From: Cordilura impudica
Taxonomy: Eukaryota; Arthropoda; Insecta; Diptera; Scathophagidae
Assembly: GCA_963682025.1 (NCBI GenBank)
Contig: OY821518.1
Location: 236,880,152-236,944,151 of the forward strand
Direction of reading: 5' to 3'
Length of the DNA stretch: 64,000 bases
Made by a program: the position numbers and the translations under genes. Shown piece after piece: positions 38,671-52,207 of this stretch (within the stretch, counting starts at the first letter, position 1; the number at the start of each line of letters is the position of its first letter). The notes under the pieces were generated by a model that was not told where the DNA came from, did not search any database, and was given only the letters and a program-made list of their open reading frames with translations.

Positions 38671-39269
38671 GAAAGAATATGCTTTAAGTAACACCACATT
38701 CTGGCATTTCAAATAAAAGCATATATTCAATATCTAAACGTTTATACATGCAGATACAATAACAGAATTATCATTACATGAGATACTTATGTATATAAAT
38801 TTTAACTTTGTCATTGATGTTAGGCTTTTATTAACAAAAAACACCAAATATGATGTTTGTGTGTGTATTTTGTATAAAAGAAAACGAAAATTTGTAGTTT
38901 ATGTATATTTTGTTTTGTTGCAATTTCAATTTTTTTTTTTTTCAACAAAAAACGTTTTTTAGTTAATAAAATTTGAATTAAAAAAGATTTTCTTAAAAAA
39001 ATATATTTTTCACATAATTTTCATAAAAAGACAAAAAGTTATGTACATATATTTTAAGTTTGTCATTTATGTTAGGCTTTTATTAACAAAAAAACAGCAA
39101 ATATGATGTGGTGTATAAATGAAAACGAAAATTTTTATTTTTTTGTTGCAATTTTAATTTTTTTTTCAACAAAAATCGTTTTTTAATCCATAAAATTTTA
39201 ATAAAAAAAAAAAGATTTTCTTAAATAAAAATTAAATTTTTCATAAAAAAAAAACAAAAAGTTGTTGGG

Positions 39270-39389
39270 ATGCCAACAACACGCGGTGTTCCCAAGCGGT
39301 CCCCCATCTAAGTACTAACCGCGCCCGACGCTGCTTAATTTCGGTGATCGGACGAGAACCGATGTACTCAGCGTGGTATGGTCGTTGGC
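39270..39389 (-). rRNA. 5S rRNA gene 55
   Basis: Spacing 719 bp; combines -8 G with -34 C, a recombinant upstream region; trailer 125 A. Confidence 0.97.
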
Positions 39390-39987
39390 GAAAGAACATG
39401 CTTTAAGTAACACCACATTCTGGCATTTCAAATAAAAGCATATATTCAATATCTAAACGTTTATACATGCAGATACAATAACAGAATTATCATTACATGA
39501 GATACTTATGTATATAAATTTTAACTTTGTCATTGATGTTAGGCTTTTATTAACAAAAAACACCAAATATGATGTTTGTGTGTGTATTTTGTATAAAAGA
39601 AAACGAAAATTTGTAGTTTATGTATATTTTGTTTTGTTGCAATTTAAATTTTTTTTTTTTCAACAAAAAACGTTTTTTAGTTAATAAAATTTGAATTAAA
39701 AAAGATTTTCTTAAAAAAATATATTTTTCACATAATTTTCATAAAAAGGCAAAAAGTTATGTACATATATTTTAAGTCTGTCATTTATGTTAGGCTTTTA
39801 TTAACAAAAAAACAGCAAATATGATGTAGTGTATAAATGAAAACGAAAATTTTTATTTTTTTGTTGCAATTTTAATTTTTTTTTCAACAAAAATCGTTTT
39901 TTAATCCATAAAATTTTAATAAAAAAAAAAAGATTTTCTTAAATAAAAATTAAATTTTTCATAAAAAAAAAACAAAAAGTTGTTGGG

Positions 39988-40107
39988 ATATCAACAACAC
40001 GCGGTGTTCCCAAGCGGTCCCCCATCTAAGTACTAACCGCGCCCGACGCTGCTTAATTTCGGTGATCGGACGAGAACCGATGTACTCAGCGTGGTATGGT
40101 CGTTGGC
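39988..40107 (-). rRNA. 5S rRNA gene 56, altered 3' end
   Basis: Plus-strand bases 39,990-39,991 are AT instead of GC, so RNA positions 117-118 change from GC to AU. This breaks the C2-G117 pair of helix I and turns G1-C118 into a G-U pair, and shortens the possible trailer hairpin. Promoter boxes are intact, so it is probably transcribed, but its RNA may be poorly processed or assembled. -8 A, -34 C; spacing 718 bp. Confidence 0.95.
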
Positions 40108-40707
40108 GAAAGAATATGCTTTAAGTAACACCACATTCTGGCATTTCAAATAAAAGCATATATTCAATATCTAAACGTTTATACATGCAGATACAATAAC
40201 AGAATTATCATTACATGAGATACTTATGTATATAAATTTTAACTTTGTCATTGATGTTAGGCTTTTATTAACAAAAAACACCAAATATGATGTTTGTGTG
40301 TGTATTTTGTATAAAAGAAAACGAAAATTTGTAGTTTATGTATATTTTGTTTTGTTGCAATTTCAATTTTTTTTTTTTTTCAGCAAAAAACGTTTTTTAG
40401 TTAATAAAATTTGAATTAAAAAAGATTTTCTTAAAAAAATATATTTTTCACATAATTTTCATAAAAAGACAAAAAGTTATGTACATATATTTTAAGTTTG
40501 TCATTTATGTTAGGCTTTTATTAACAAAAAAACAGCAAATATGATGTGGTGTATAAATGAAAACGAAAATTTTTATTTTTTTGTTGCAATTTTAATTTTT
40601 TTTCAACAAAAATCGTTTTTTAATCCATAAAATTTTAATAAAAAAAAAAAGATTTTCTTAAATAAAAATTAAATTTTTCATAAAAAAAAAAACAAAAAGT
40701 TGTTGGG

Positions 40708-40827
40708 ATGCCAACAACACGCGGTGTTCCCAAGCGGTCCCCCATCTAAGTACTAACCGCGCCCGACGCTGCTTAATTTCGGTGATCGGACGAGAACCGA
40801 TGTACTCAGCGTGGTATGGTCGTTGGC
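40708..40827 (-). rRNA. 5S rRNA gene 57
   Basis: Spacing 720 bp; normal 3' end; -8 G, -34 A; trailer 125 A. Confidence 0.97.
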
Positions 40828-41422
40828 GAAAGAACATGCTTTAAGTAACACCACATTCTGTCATTTCAAATAAAAGCATATATTCAATATCTAAACGTTT
40901 ATACATGCAGATACAATAACAGAATTATCATTACATGAGATACTTATGCATATATATTTTAACTTTGTCATTGATGTTAGGCTTTTATTAACAAAAAACA
41001 CCAAATATGATGTTTGTGTGTGTATTTTGTATAAAAGAAAATGAAAATTTGTAGTATATGTATATTTTGTTTTGTTGCAATTTCAATTTTTTTTTTTTTT
41101 CAACAAAAAACGTTTTTTAGTTAATAAAATTTGAATTAAAAAGATTTTCTTAAAAAAATATATTTTTCACATAATTTTCATAAAAAGGCAAAAAGTTATG
41201 TACATATATTTTAAGTATGTCATTTATATTAGGCTTTTATTAACAAAAAAACAGCAAATATGATGTAGTGTATAAATGAAAACGAAAATTTTTATTTTTT
41301 TGTTGCAATTTTATTTTTTTTCAACAAAAATCGTTTTTTAGTTAATAAAATTTTAATAAAAAAAAAGATTTTCTTAAATAAAAATTAAATTTTTCATAAA
41401 AAAAAAACAAAAAGTTGCTGGG

Positions 41423-41542
41423 ATGCCAACAACACGCGGTGTTCCCAAGCGGTCCCCCATCTAAGTACTAACCGCGCCCGACGCTGCTTAATTTCGGTGA
41501 TCGGACGAGAACCGATGTACTCAGCGTGGTATGGTCGTTGGC
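41423..41542 (-). rRNA. 5S rRNA gene 58
   Basis: Spacing 715 bp; -8 A, -34 C; trailer 125 G. Confidence 0.97.
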
Positions 41543-42142
41543 GAAAGAATATGCTTTAAGTAACACCACATTCTGGCATTTCAAATAAAAGCATATATTC
41601 AATATCTAAACGTTTATACATGCAGATACAATAACAGAATTATCATTACATGAGATACTTATGTATATAAATTTTAACTTTGTCATTGATGTTAGGCTTT
41701 TATTAACAAAAAACACCAAATATGATGTTTGTGTGTGTATTTTGTATAAAAGAAAACGAAAATTTGTAGTTTATGTATATTTTGTTTTGTTGCAATTTCA
41801 ATTTTTTTTTTTTTTCAACAAAAAACGTTTTTTAGTTAATAAAATTTGAATTAAAAAAGATTTTCTTAAAAAAATATATTTTTCACATAATTTTCATAAA
41901 AAGACAAAAAGTTATGTACATATATTTTAAGTTTGTCATTTATGTTAGGCTTTTATTAACAAAAAAACAGCAAATATGATGTGGTGTATAAATGAAAACG
42001 AAAATTTTTATTTTTTTGTTGCAATTTTAATTTTTTTTTCAACAAAAATCGTTTTTTAATCCATAAAATTTTAATAAAAAAAAAAAGATTTTCTTAAATA
42101 AAAATTAAATTTTTCATTAAAAAAAAACAAAAAGTTGTTGGG

Positions 42143-42262
42143 ATGCCAACAACACGCGGTGTTCCCAAGCGGTCCCCCATCTAAGTACTAACCGCGCCCG
42201 ACGCTGCTTAATTTCGGTGATCGGACGAGAACCGATGTACTCAGCGTGGTATGGTCGTTGGC
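42143..42262 (-). rRNA. 5S rRNA gene 59
   Basis: Spacing 720 bp; -8 A, -34 C; trailer 125 A. Confidence 0.97.
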
Positions 42263-42863
42263 GAAAGAATATGCTTTAAGTAACACCACATTCTGGCATT
42301 TCAAATAAAAGCATATATTCAATATCTAAACGTTTATACATGCAGATACAATAACAGAATTATCATTACATGAGATACTTATGTATATAAATTTTAACTT
42401 TGTCATTGATGTTAGGCTTTTATTAACAAAAAACACCAAATATGATGTTTGTGTGTGTATTTTGTATAAAAGAAAACGAAAATTTGTAGTTTATGTATAT
42501 TTTGTTTTGTTGCAATTTCAATTTTTTTTTTTTTTCAGCAAAAAACGTTTTTTAGTTAATAAAATTTGAATTAAAAAAGATTTTCTTAAAAAAATATATT
42601 TTTCACATAATTTTCATAAAAAGACAAAAAGTTATGTACATATATTTTAAGTTTGTCATTTATGTTAGGCTTTTATTAACAAAAAAACAGCAAATATGAT
42701 GTGGTGTATAAATGAAAACGAAAATTTTTATTTTTTTGTTGCAATTTTAATTTTTTTTTCAACAAAAATCGTTTTTTAATCCATAAAATTTTAATAAAAA
42801 AAAAAAGATTTTCTTAAATAAAAATTAAATTTTTCATAAAAAAAAAAACAAAAAGTTGTTGGG

Positions 42864-42983
42864 ATGCCAACAACACGCGGTGTTCCCAAGCGGTCCCCCA
42901 TCTAAGTACTAACCGCGCCCGACGCTGCTTAATTTCGGTGATCGGACGAGAACCGATGTACTCAGCGTGGTATGGTCGTTGGC
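42864..42983 (-). rRNA. 5S rRNA gene 60
   Basis: Spacing 721 bp; -8 G, -34 A; trailer 125 A. Confidence 0.97.
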
Positions 42984-43575
42984 GAAAGAACATGCTTTAA
43001 GTAACACCACATTCTGTCATTTCAAATAAAAGCATATATTCAATATCTAAACGTTTATACATGCAGATACAATAACAGAATTATCATTACATGAGATACT
43101 TATGCATATATATTTTAACTTTGTCATTGATGTTAGGCTTTTATTAACAAAAAACACCAAATATGATGTTTGTGTGTGTATTTTGTATAAAAGAAAATGA
43201 AAATTTATAGTATATGTATATTTTGTTTTGTTGCAATTTCAATTTTTTTTTTTTTCAACAAAAAACGTTTTTTAGTTAATAAAATTTGAATTAAAAAGAT
43301 TTTCTTAAAAAAATATATTTTTCACATAATTTTCATAAAAAGGCAAAAAGTTATGTACATATATTTTAAGTATGTCATTTATATTAGGCTTTTATTAACA
43401 AAAAAACAGCAAATATGATGTGTATAAATGAAAACGAAAATTTTTATTTTTTTGTTGTAATTTTAATTTTTTTTTCAACAAAAATCGTTTTTTAATTAAT
43501 AAAATTTTAATAAAAAAAAAGATTTTCTTAAATAAAAATTAAATTTTTCATAAAAAAAAACAAAAAGTTGCTGGG

Positions 43576-43695
43576 ATGCCAACAACACGCGGTGTTCCCA
43601 AGCGGTCCCCCATCTAAGTACTAACCGCGCCCGACGCTGCTTAATTTCGGTGATCGGACGAGAACCGATGTACTCAGCGTGGTATGGTCGTTGGC
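43576..43695 (-). rRNA. 5S rRNA gene 61
   Basis: Spacing 712 bp; -8 G, -33 T; trailer 125 G. Confidence 0.97.
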
Positions 43696-44288
43696 GAAAG
43701 AACATGCTTTAAGTAACACCACATTCTATCATTTCAAATAAAAGCATATATTCAATATCTAAACGTTTATACATGCAGATACAATAACAGAATTATCATT
43801 ACATGAGATACTTATGCATATATATTTTAACTTTGTCATTGATGTTAGGCTTTTATTAACAAAAAACACCAAATATGATGTTTGTGTGTGTATTTTGTAT
43901 AAAAGAAAATGAAAATTTATAGTATATGTATATTTTGTTTTGTTGCAATTTCAATTTTTTTTTTTTTTCAACAAAAAACGTTTTTTAGTTAATAAAATTT
44001 GAATTAAAAAGATTTTCTTAAAAAAATATATTTTTCACATAATTTTCATAAAAAGGCAAAAAGTTATGTACATATATTTTAAGTATGTCATTTATATTAG
44101 GCTTTTATTAACAAAAAAACAGCAAATATGATGTGTATAAATGAAAACGAAAATTTTTATTTTTTTGTTGTAATTTTAATTTTTTTTCAACAAAAATCGT
44201 TTTTTAATTAATAAAATTTTAATAAAAAAAAAGATTTTCTTAAATAAAAATTAAATTTTTCATAAAAAAAAAACAAAAAGTTGCTGGG

Positions 44289-44408
44289 ATGCCAACAACA
44301 CGCGGTGTTCCCAAGCGGTCCCCCATCTAAGTACTAACCGCGCCCGACGCTGCTTAATTTCGGTGATCGGACGAGAACCGATGTACTCAGCGTGGTATGG
44401 TCGTTGGC
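44289..44408 (-). rRNA. 5S rRNA gene 62
   Basis: Spacing 713 bp; -8 G, -33 T; trailer 125 G. Confidence 0.97.
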
Positions 44409-45001
44409 GAAAGAACATGCTTTAAGTAACACCACATTCTATCATTTCAAATAAAAGCATATATTCAATATCTAAACGTTTATACATGCAGATACAATAA
44501 CAGAATTATCATTACATGAGATACTTATGCATATATATTTTAACTTTGTCATTGATGTTAGGCTTTTATTAACAAAAAACACCAAATATGATGTTTGTGT
44601 GTGTATTTTGTATAAAAGAAAATGAAAATTTATAGTATATGTATATTTTGTTTTGTTGCAATTTCAATTTTTTTTTTTTTTCAACAAAAAACGTTTTTTA
44701 GTTAATAAAATTTGAATTAAAAAGATTTTCTTAAAAAAATATATTTTTCACATAATTTTCATAAAAAGGCAAAAAGTTATGTACATATATTTTAAGTATG
44801 TCATTTATATTAGGCTTTTATTAACAAAAAAACAGCAAATATGATGTGTATAAATGAAAACGAAAATTTTTATTTTTTTGTTGTAATTTTAATTTTTTTT
44901 CAACAAAAATCGTTTTTTAATTAATAAAATTTTAATAAAAAAAAAGATTTTCTTAAATAAAAATTAAATTTTTCATAAAAAAAAAACAAAAAGTTGCTGG
45001 G

Positions 45002-45121
45002 ATGCCAACAACACGCGGTGTTCCCAAGCGGTCCCCCATCTAAGTACTAACCGCGCCCGACGCTGCTTAATTTCGGTGATCGGACGAGAACCGATGTACT
45101 CAGCGTGGTATGGTCGTTGGC
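45002..45121 (-). rRNA. 5S rRNA gene 63
   Basis: Spacing 713 bp; -8 G, -33 T; trailer 125 G. Confidence 0.97.
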
Positions 45122-45713
45122 GAAAGAACATGCTTTAAGTAACACCACATTCTATCATTTCAAATAAAAGCATATATTCAATATCTAAACGTTTATACAT
45201 GCAGATACAATAACAGAATTATCATTACATGAGATACTTATGCATATATATTTTAACTTTGTCATTGATGTTAGGCTTTTATTAACAAAAAACACCAAAT
45301 ATGATGTTTGTGTGTGTATTTTGTATAAAAGAAAATGAAAATTTATAGTATATGTATATTTTGTTTTGTTGCAATTTCAATTTTTTTTTTTTTTCAACAA
45401 AAAACGTTTTTTAGTTAATAAAATTTGAATTAAAAAGATTTTCTTAAAAAAATATATTTTTCACATAATTTTCATAAAAAGGCAAAAAGTTATGTACATA
45501 TATTTTAAGTATGTCATTTATATTAGGCTTTTATTAACAAAAAAACAGCAAATATGATGTGTATAAATGAAAACGAAAATTTTTATTTTTTTGTTGTAAT
45601 TTTAATTTTTTTTCAACAAAAATCGTTTTTTAATTAATAAAATTTTAATAAAAAAAAAGATTTTCTTAAATAAAAATTAAATTTTTCATAAAAAAAAACA
45701 AAAAGTTGCTGGG

Positions 45714-45833
45714 ATGCCAACAACACGCGGTGTTCCCAAGCGGTCCCCCATCTAAGTACTAACCGCGCCCGACGCTGCTTAATTTCGGTGATCGGACGAG
45801 AACCGATGTACTCAGCGTGGTATGGTCGTTGGC
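45714..45833 (-). rRNA. 5S rRNA gene 64
   Basis: Spacing 712 bp; -8 G, -33 T; trailer 125 G. Confidence 0.97.
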
Positions 45834-46424
45834 GAAAGAACATGCTTTAAGTAACACCACATTCTATCATTTCAAATAAAAGCATATATTCAATATCTAA
45901 ACGTTTATACATGCAGATACAATAACAGAATTATCATTACATGAGATACTTATGCATATATATTTTAACTTTGTCATTGATGTTAGGCTTTTATTAACAA
46001 AAAACACCAAATATGATGTTTGTGTGTGTATTTTGTATAAAAGAAAATGAAAATTTATAGTATATGTATATTTTGTTTTGTTGCAATTTCAATTTTTTTT
46101 TTTTTCAACAAAAAACGTTTTTTAGTTAATAAAATTTGAATTAAAAAGATTTTCTTAAAAAAATATATTTTTCACATAATTTTCATAAAAAGGCAAAAAG
46201 TTATGTACATATATTTTAAGTATGTCATTTATATTAGGCTTTTATTAACAAAAAAACAGCAAATATGATGTGTATAAATGAAAACGAAAATTTTTATTTT
46301 TTTGTTGTAATTTTAATTTTTTTTCAACAAAAATCGTTTTTTAATTAATAAAATTTTAATAAAAAAAAAGATTTTCTTAAATAAAAATTAAATTTTTCAT
46401 AAAAAAAAACAAAAAGTTGCTGGG

Positions 46425-46544
46425 ATGCCAACAACACGCGGTGTTCCCAAGCGGTCCCCCATCTAAGTACTAACCGCGCCCGACGCTGCTTAATTTCGGT
46501 GATCGGACGAGAACCGATGTACTCAGCGTGGTATGGTCGTTGGC
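46425..46544 (-). rRNA. 5S rRNA gene 65
   Basis: Spacing 711 bp; block 5 spacer on its left but block 6 upstream region on its right (-8 A, 8-bp deletion), so it marks a block boundary. Confidence 0.97.
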
Positions 46545-47131
46545 GAAAGAATATGCTTTAAGTAACACCACATTCTGTCATTTCAAATAAAAGCATATAT
46601 TCAATATCTAAACATGCAGATACAATAACAGAATTATCATTACATGAGATACTTATGTATACAAATTTTAACTTTGTCATTGATGTTAGGCTTTTATTAA
46701 CAAAAAAACACCAAATATGATGTTTGTGTGTGTATTTTGTATAAAAGAAAACGAAAATTTGTAGTATATTTTGTTTTGTTGCAATTTAAATTTTTTTTTT
46801 TTTTTCAACAAAAAACGTTTTTCAGTTAATAAAATTTGAATTAAAAAAGATTTTCTTAAAAAAATATATTTTTCACATAATTTTCATAAAAAGACAAAAA
46901 GTTATGTACATATATTTTAAGTTTGTCATTTATGTTAGGCTTTTATTAACAAAAAACAGCAAATATGATGTGGTGTATAAATGAAAACGAAAATTTTTAT
47001 TTTTTTTTTGCAATTTTAATTTTTTTTCAACAAAAATCGTTTTTGAATCAATAAAATTTTAATAAAAAAAAAAAAGATTTTCTTAAATAAAAATTAAATT
47101 TTTCATAAAAAAAAAACAAAAAGTTGCTGGG

Positions 47132-47251
47132 ATGCCAACAACACGCGGTGTTCCCAAGCGGTCCCCCATCTAAGTACTAACCGCGCCCGACGCTGCTTAA
47201 TTTCGGTGATCGGACGAGAACCGATGTACTCAGCGTGGTATGGTCGTTGGC
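47132..47251 (-). rRNA. 5S rRNA gene 66
   Basis: Spacing 707 bp; -4 C, -8 A; trailer 125 G. Confidence 0.97.
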
Positions 47252-47839
47252 GAAGGAATATGCTTTAAGTAACACCACATTCTGTCATTTCAAATAAAAG
47301 CATATATTCAATATCTAAACATGCAGATACAATAACAGAATTATCATTACATGAGATACTTATGTATATAAATTTTAACTTTGTCATTGATGTTAGGCTT
47401 TTATTAACAAAAAAACACCAAATATGATGTTTGTGTGTGTATTTTGTATAAAAGAAAACGAAAATTTGTAGTATATTTTGTTTTGTTGCAATTTAAATTT
47501 TTTTTTTTTTTTTTCAACAAAAAACGTTTTTCAGTTAATAAAATTTGAATTAAAAAAGATTTTCTTAAAAAAATATATTTTTCACATAATTTTCATAAAA
47601 AGACAAAAAGTTATGTACATATATTTTAAGTTTGTCATTTATGTTAGGCTTTTATTAACAAAAAACAGCAAATATGATGTGGTGTATAAATGAAAACGAA
47701 AATTTTTATTTTTTTTTTGCAATTTTAATTTTTTTTCAACAAAAATCGTTTTTGAATCAATAAAATTTTAATAAAAAAAAAAAAGATTTTCTTAAATAAA
47801 AATTAAATTTTTCATAAAAAAAAACAAAAAGTTGCTGGG

Positions 47840-47959
47840 ATGCCAACAACACGCGGTGTTCCCAAGCGGTCCCCCATCTAAGTACTAACCGCGCCCGACG
47901 CTGCTTAATTTCGGTGATCGGACGAGAACCGATGTACTCAGCGTGGTATGGTCGTTGGC
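47840..47959 (-). rRNA. 5S rRNA gene 67
   Basis: Spacing 708 bp; -4 T, -8 A. Confidence 0.97.
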
Positions 47960-48546
47960 GAAAGAATATGCTTTAAGTAACACCACATTCTGTCATTTCA
48001 AATAAAAGCATATATTCAATATCTAAACATGCAGATACAATAACAGAATTATCATTACATGAGATACTTATGTATATAAATTTTAACTTTGTCATTGATG
48101 TTAGGCTTTTATTAACAAAAAAACACCAAATATGATGTTTGTGTGTGTATTTTGTATAAAAGAAAACGAAAATTTGTAGTATATTTTGTTTTGTTGCAAT
48201 TTAAATTTTTTTTTTTTTTTTTCAACAAAAAACGTTTTTCAGTTAATAAAATTTGAATTAAAAAAGATTTTCTTAAAAAAATATATTTTTCACATAATTT
48301 TCATAAAAAGACAAAAAGTTATGTACATATATTTTAAGTTTGTCATTTATGTTAGGCTTTTATTAACAAAAAACAGCAAATATGATGTGGTGTATAAATG
48401 AAAACGAAAATTTTTATTTTTTTTTGCAATTTTAATTTTTTTTCCACAAAAATCGTTTTTGAATCAATAAAATTTTAATAAAAAAAAAAAAGATTTTCTT
48501 AAATAAAAATTAAATTTTTCATAAAAAAAAACAAAAAGTTGCTGGG

Positions 48547-48666
48547 ATGCCAACAACACGCGGTGTTCCCAAGCGGTCCCCCATCTAAGTACTAACCGCG
48601 CCCGACGCTGCTTAATTTCGGTGATCGGACGAGAACCGATGTACTCAGCGTGGTATGGTCGTTGGC
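48547..48666 (-). rRNA. 5S rRNA gene 68
   Basis: Spacing 707 bp; -4 C; its spacer has 'ttccacaaaa' in subrepeat B. Confidence 0.97.
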
Positions 48667-49254
48667 GAAGGAATATGCTTTAAGTAACACCACATTCTGT
48701 CATTTCAAATAAAAGCATATATTCAATATCTAAACATGCAGATACAATAACAGAATTATCATTACATGAGATACTTATGTATATAAATTTTAACTTTGTC
48801 ATTGATGTTAGGCTTTTATTAACAAAAAAACACCAAATATGATGTTTGTGTGTGTATTTTGTATAAAAGAAAACGAAAATTTGTAGTATATTTTGTTTTG
48901 TTGCAATTTAAATTTTTTTTTTTTTTTTTCAACAAAAAACGTTTTTCAGTTAATAAAATTTGAATTAAAAAAGATTTTCTTAAAAAAATATATTTTTCAC
49001 ATAATTTTCATAAAAAGACAAAAAGTTATGTACATATATTTTAAGTTTGTCATTTATGTTAGGCTTTTATTAACAAAAAACAGCAAATATGATGTGGTGT
49101 ATAAATGAAAACGAAAATTTTTATTTTTTTTTTGCAATTTTAATTTTTTTTCAACAAAAATCGTTTTTGAATCAATAAAATTTTAATAAAAAAAAAAAAG
49201 ATTTTCTTAAATAAAAATTAAATTTTTCATAAAAAAAAACAAAAAGTTGCTGGG

Positions 49255-49374
49255 ATGCCAACAACACGCGGTGTTCCCAAGCGGTCCCCCATCTAAGTAC
49301 TAACCGCGCCCGACGCTGCTTAATTTCGGTGATCGGACGAGAACCGATGTACTCAGCGTGGTATGGTCGTTGGC
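49255..49374 (-). rRNA. 5S rRNA gene 69
   Basis: Spacing 708 bp; -4 T; 1,415 bp from gene 67, its dimer counterpart. Confidence 0.97.
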
Positions 49375-49962
49375 GAAAGAATATGCTTTAAGTAACACCA
49401 CATTCTGTCATTTCAAATAAAAGCATATATTCAATATCTAAACATGCAGATACAATAACAGAATTATCATTACATGAGATACTTATGTATATAAATTTTA
49501 ACTTTGTCATTGATGTTAGGCTTTTATTAACAAAAAAACACCAAATATGATGTTTGTGTGTGTATTTTGTATAAAAGAAAACGAAAATTTGTAGTATATT
49601 TTGTTTTGTTGCAATTTAAATTTTTTTTTTTTTTTTTTCAACAAAAAACGTTTTTCAGTTAATAAAATTTGAATTAAAAAAGATTTTCTTAAAAAAATAT
49701 ATTTTTCACATAATTTTCATAAAAAGACAAAAAGTTATGTACATATATTTTAAGTTTGTCATTTATGTTAGGCTTTTATTAACAAAAAACAGCAAATATG
49801 ATGTGGTGTATAAATGAAAACGAAAATTTTTATTTTTTTTTGCAATTTTAATTTTTTTTCCACAAAAATCGTTTTTGAATCAATAAAATTTTAATAAAAA
49901 AAAAAAAGATTTTCTTAAATAAAAATTAAATTTTTCATAAAAAAAAACAAAAAGTTGCTGGG

Positions 49963-50082
49963 ATGCCAACAACACGCGGTGTTCCCAAGCGGTCCCCCAT
50001 CTAAGTACTAACCGCGCCCGACGCTGCTTAATTTCGGTGATCGGACGAGAACCGATGTACTCAGCGTGGTATGGTCGTTGGC
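49963..50082 (-). rRNA. 5S rRNA gene 70
   Basis: Spacing 708 bp; -4 C; shares 'ttccacaaaa' with gene 68, 1,416 bp away. Confidence 0.97.
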
Positions 50083-50670
50083 GAAGGAATATGCTTTAAG
50101 TAACACCACATTCTGTCATTTCAAATAAAAGCATATATTCAATATCTAAACATGCAGATACAATAACAGAATTATCATTACATGAGATACTTATGTATAT
50201 AAATTTTAACTTTGTCATTGATGTTAGGCTTTTATTAACAAAAAAACACCAAATATGATGTTTGTGTGTGTATTTTGTATAAAAGAAAACGAAAATTTGT
50301 AGTATATTTTGTTTTGTTGCAATTTAAATTTTTTTTTTTTTTTTTCAACAAAAAACGTTTTTCAGTTAATAAAATTTGAATTAAAAAAGATTTTCTTAAA
50401 AAAATATATTTTTCACATAATTTTCATAAAAAGACAAAAAGTTATGTACATATATTTTAAGTTTGTCATTTATGTTAGGCTTTTATTAACAAAAAACAGC
50501 AAATATGATGTGGTGTATAAATGAAAACGAAAATTTTTATTTTTTTTTTGCAATTTTAATTTTTTTTCAACAAAAATCGTTTTTGAATCAATAAAATTTT
50601 AATAAAAAAAAAAAAGATTTTCTTAAATAAAAATTAAATTTTTCATAAAAAAAAACAAAAAGTTGCTGGG

Positions 50671-50790
50671 ATGCCAACAACACGCGGTGTTCCCAAGCGG
50701 TCCCCCATCTAAGTACTAACCGCGCCCGACGCTGCTTAATTTCGGTGATCGGACGAGAACCGATGTACTCAGCGTGGTATGGTCGTTGGC
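50671..50790 (-). rRNA. 5S rRNA gene 71
   Basis: Spacing 708 bp; -4 C, so the T/C alternation slips by one here. Confidence 0.97.
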
Positions 50791-51378
50791 GAAGGAATAT
50801 GCTTTAAGTAACACCACATTCTGTCATTTCAAATAAAAGCATATATTCAATATCTAAACATGCAGATACAATAACAGAATTATCATTACATGAGATACTT
50901 ATGTATATAAATTTTAACTTTGTCATTGATGTTAGGCTTTTATTAACAAAAAAACACCAAATATGATGTTTGTGTGTGTATTTTGTATAAAAGAAAACGA
51001 AAATTTGTAGTATATTTTGTTTTGTTGCAATTTAAATTTTTTTTTTTTTTTTTCAACAAAAAACGTTTTTCAGTTAATAAAATTTGAATTAAAAAAGATT
51101 TTCTTAAAAAAATATATTTTTCACATAATTTTCATAAAAAGACAAAAAGTTATGTACATATATTTTAAGTTTGTCATTTATGTTAGGCTTTTATTAACAA
51201 AAAACAGCAAATATGATGTGGTGTATAAATGAAAACGAAAATTTTTATTTTTTTTTTGCAATTTTAATTTTTTTTCAACAAAAATCGTTTTTGAATCAAT
51301 AAAATTTTAATAAAAAAAAAAAAGATTTTCTTAAATAAAAATTAAATTTTTCATAAAAAAAAACAAAAAGTTGCTGGG

Positions 51379-51498
51379 ATGCCAACAACACGCGGTGTTC
51401 CCAAGCGGTCCCCCATCTAAGTACTAACCGCGCCCGACGCTGCTTAATTTCGGTGATCGGACGAGAACCGATGTACTCAGCGTGGTATGGTCGTTGGC
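51379..51498 (-). rRNA. 5S rRNA gene 72
   Basis: Spacing 708 bp; -4 T, -8 A. Confidence 0.97.
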
Positions 51499-52087
51499 GA
51501 AAGAATATGCTTTAAGTAACACCACATTCTGTCATTTCAAATAAAAGCATATATTCAATATCTAAACATGCAGATACAATAACAGAATTATCATTACATG
51601 AGATACTTATGTATATAAATTTTAACTTTGTCATTGATGTTAGGCTTTTATTAACAAAAAAACACCAAATATGATGTTTGTGTGTGTATTTTGTATAAAA
51701 GAAAACGAAAATTTGTAGTATATTTTGTTTTGTTGCAATTTAAAATTTTTTTTTTTTTTTTCAACAAAAAACGTTTTTCAGTTAATAAAATTTGAATTAA
51801 AAAAGATTTTCTTAAAAAAATATATTTTTCACATAATTTTCATAAAAAGACAAAAAGTTATGTACATATATTTTAAGTTTGTCATTTATGTTAGGCTTTT
51901 ATTAACAAAAAACAGCAAATATGATGTGGTGTATAAATGAAAACGAAAATTTTTATTTTTTTTTTTGCAATTTTAATTTTTTTTCAACAAAAATCGTTTT
52001 TGAATCAATAAAATTTTAATAAAAAAAAAAAAGATTTTCTTAAATAAAAATTAAATTTTTCATAAAAAAAAACAAAAAGTTGCTGGG

Positions 52088-52207
52088 ATGCCAACAACAC
52101 GCGGTGTTCCCAAGCGGTCCCCCATCTAAGTACTAACCGCGCCCGACGCTGCTTAATTTCGGTGATCGGACGAGAACCGATGTACTCAGCGTGGTATGGT
52201 CGTTGGC
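52088..52207 (-). rRNA. 5S rRNA gene 73
   Basis: Spacing 709 bp; -4 C, -8 A; spacer has 'tttaaaattt' in subrepeat A. Confidence 0.97.

Larger units (their letters stand above)
32699..42983 (-). repeat. 5S spacer block 4, mosaic (genes 47-60)
   Basis: A mixture of at least three spacer types that alternate unit by unit: 'gaaaatgaaa' units with 'aagtatgtcatttatatt', 'gaaaacgaaa' units with 'aatccataaaa', and units with 'ctgGcattt' upstream of the gene (genes 52, 54, 55, 56, 58, 59). Genes 51-60 largely alternate in upstream -8 base and trailer base, giving a two-unit period of about 1,435 bp. The long 960-bp unit is in this block. Confidence 0.85.
42984..46544 (-). repeat. 5S spacer block 5 (genes 61-65)
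   Basis: Marked by 'atgatgtgtataaatg' (5 bp shorter than the usual atgatgtggtgtataaatg), 'aatttatagtatatg' and 'gttgtaatttt'. Genes 61-64 have T at upstream position -33 (plus strand 'ctatcat'). Spacing is 711-713 bp and the units are nearly identical. Confidence 0.9.
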
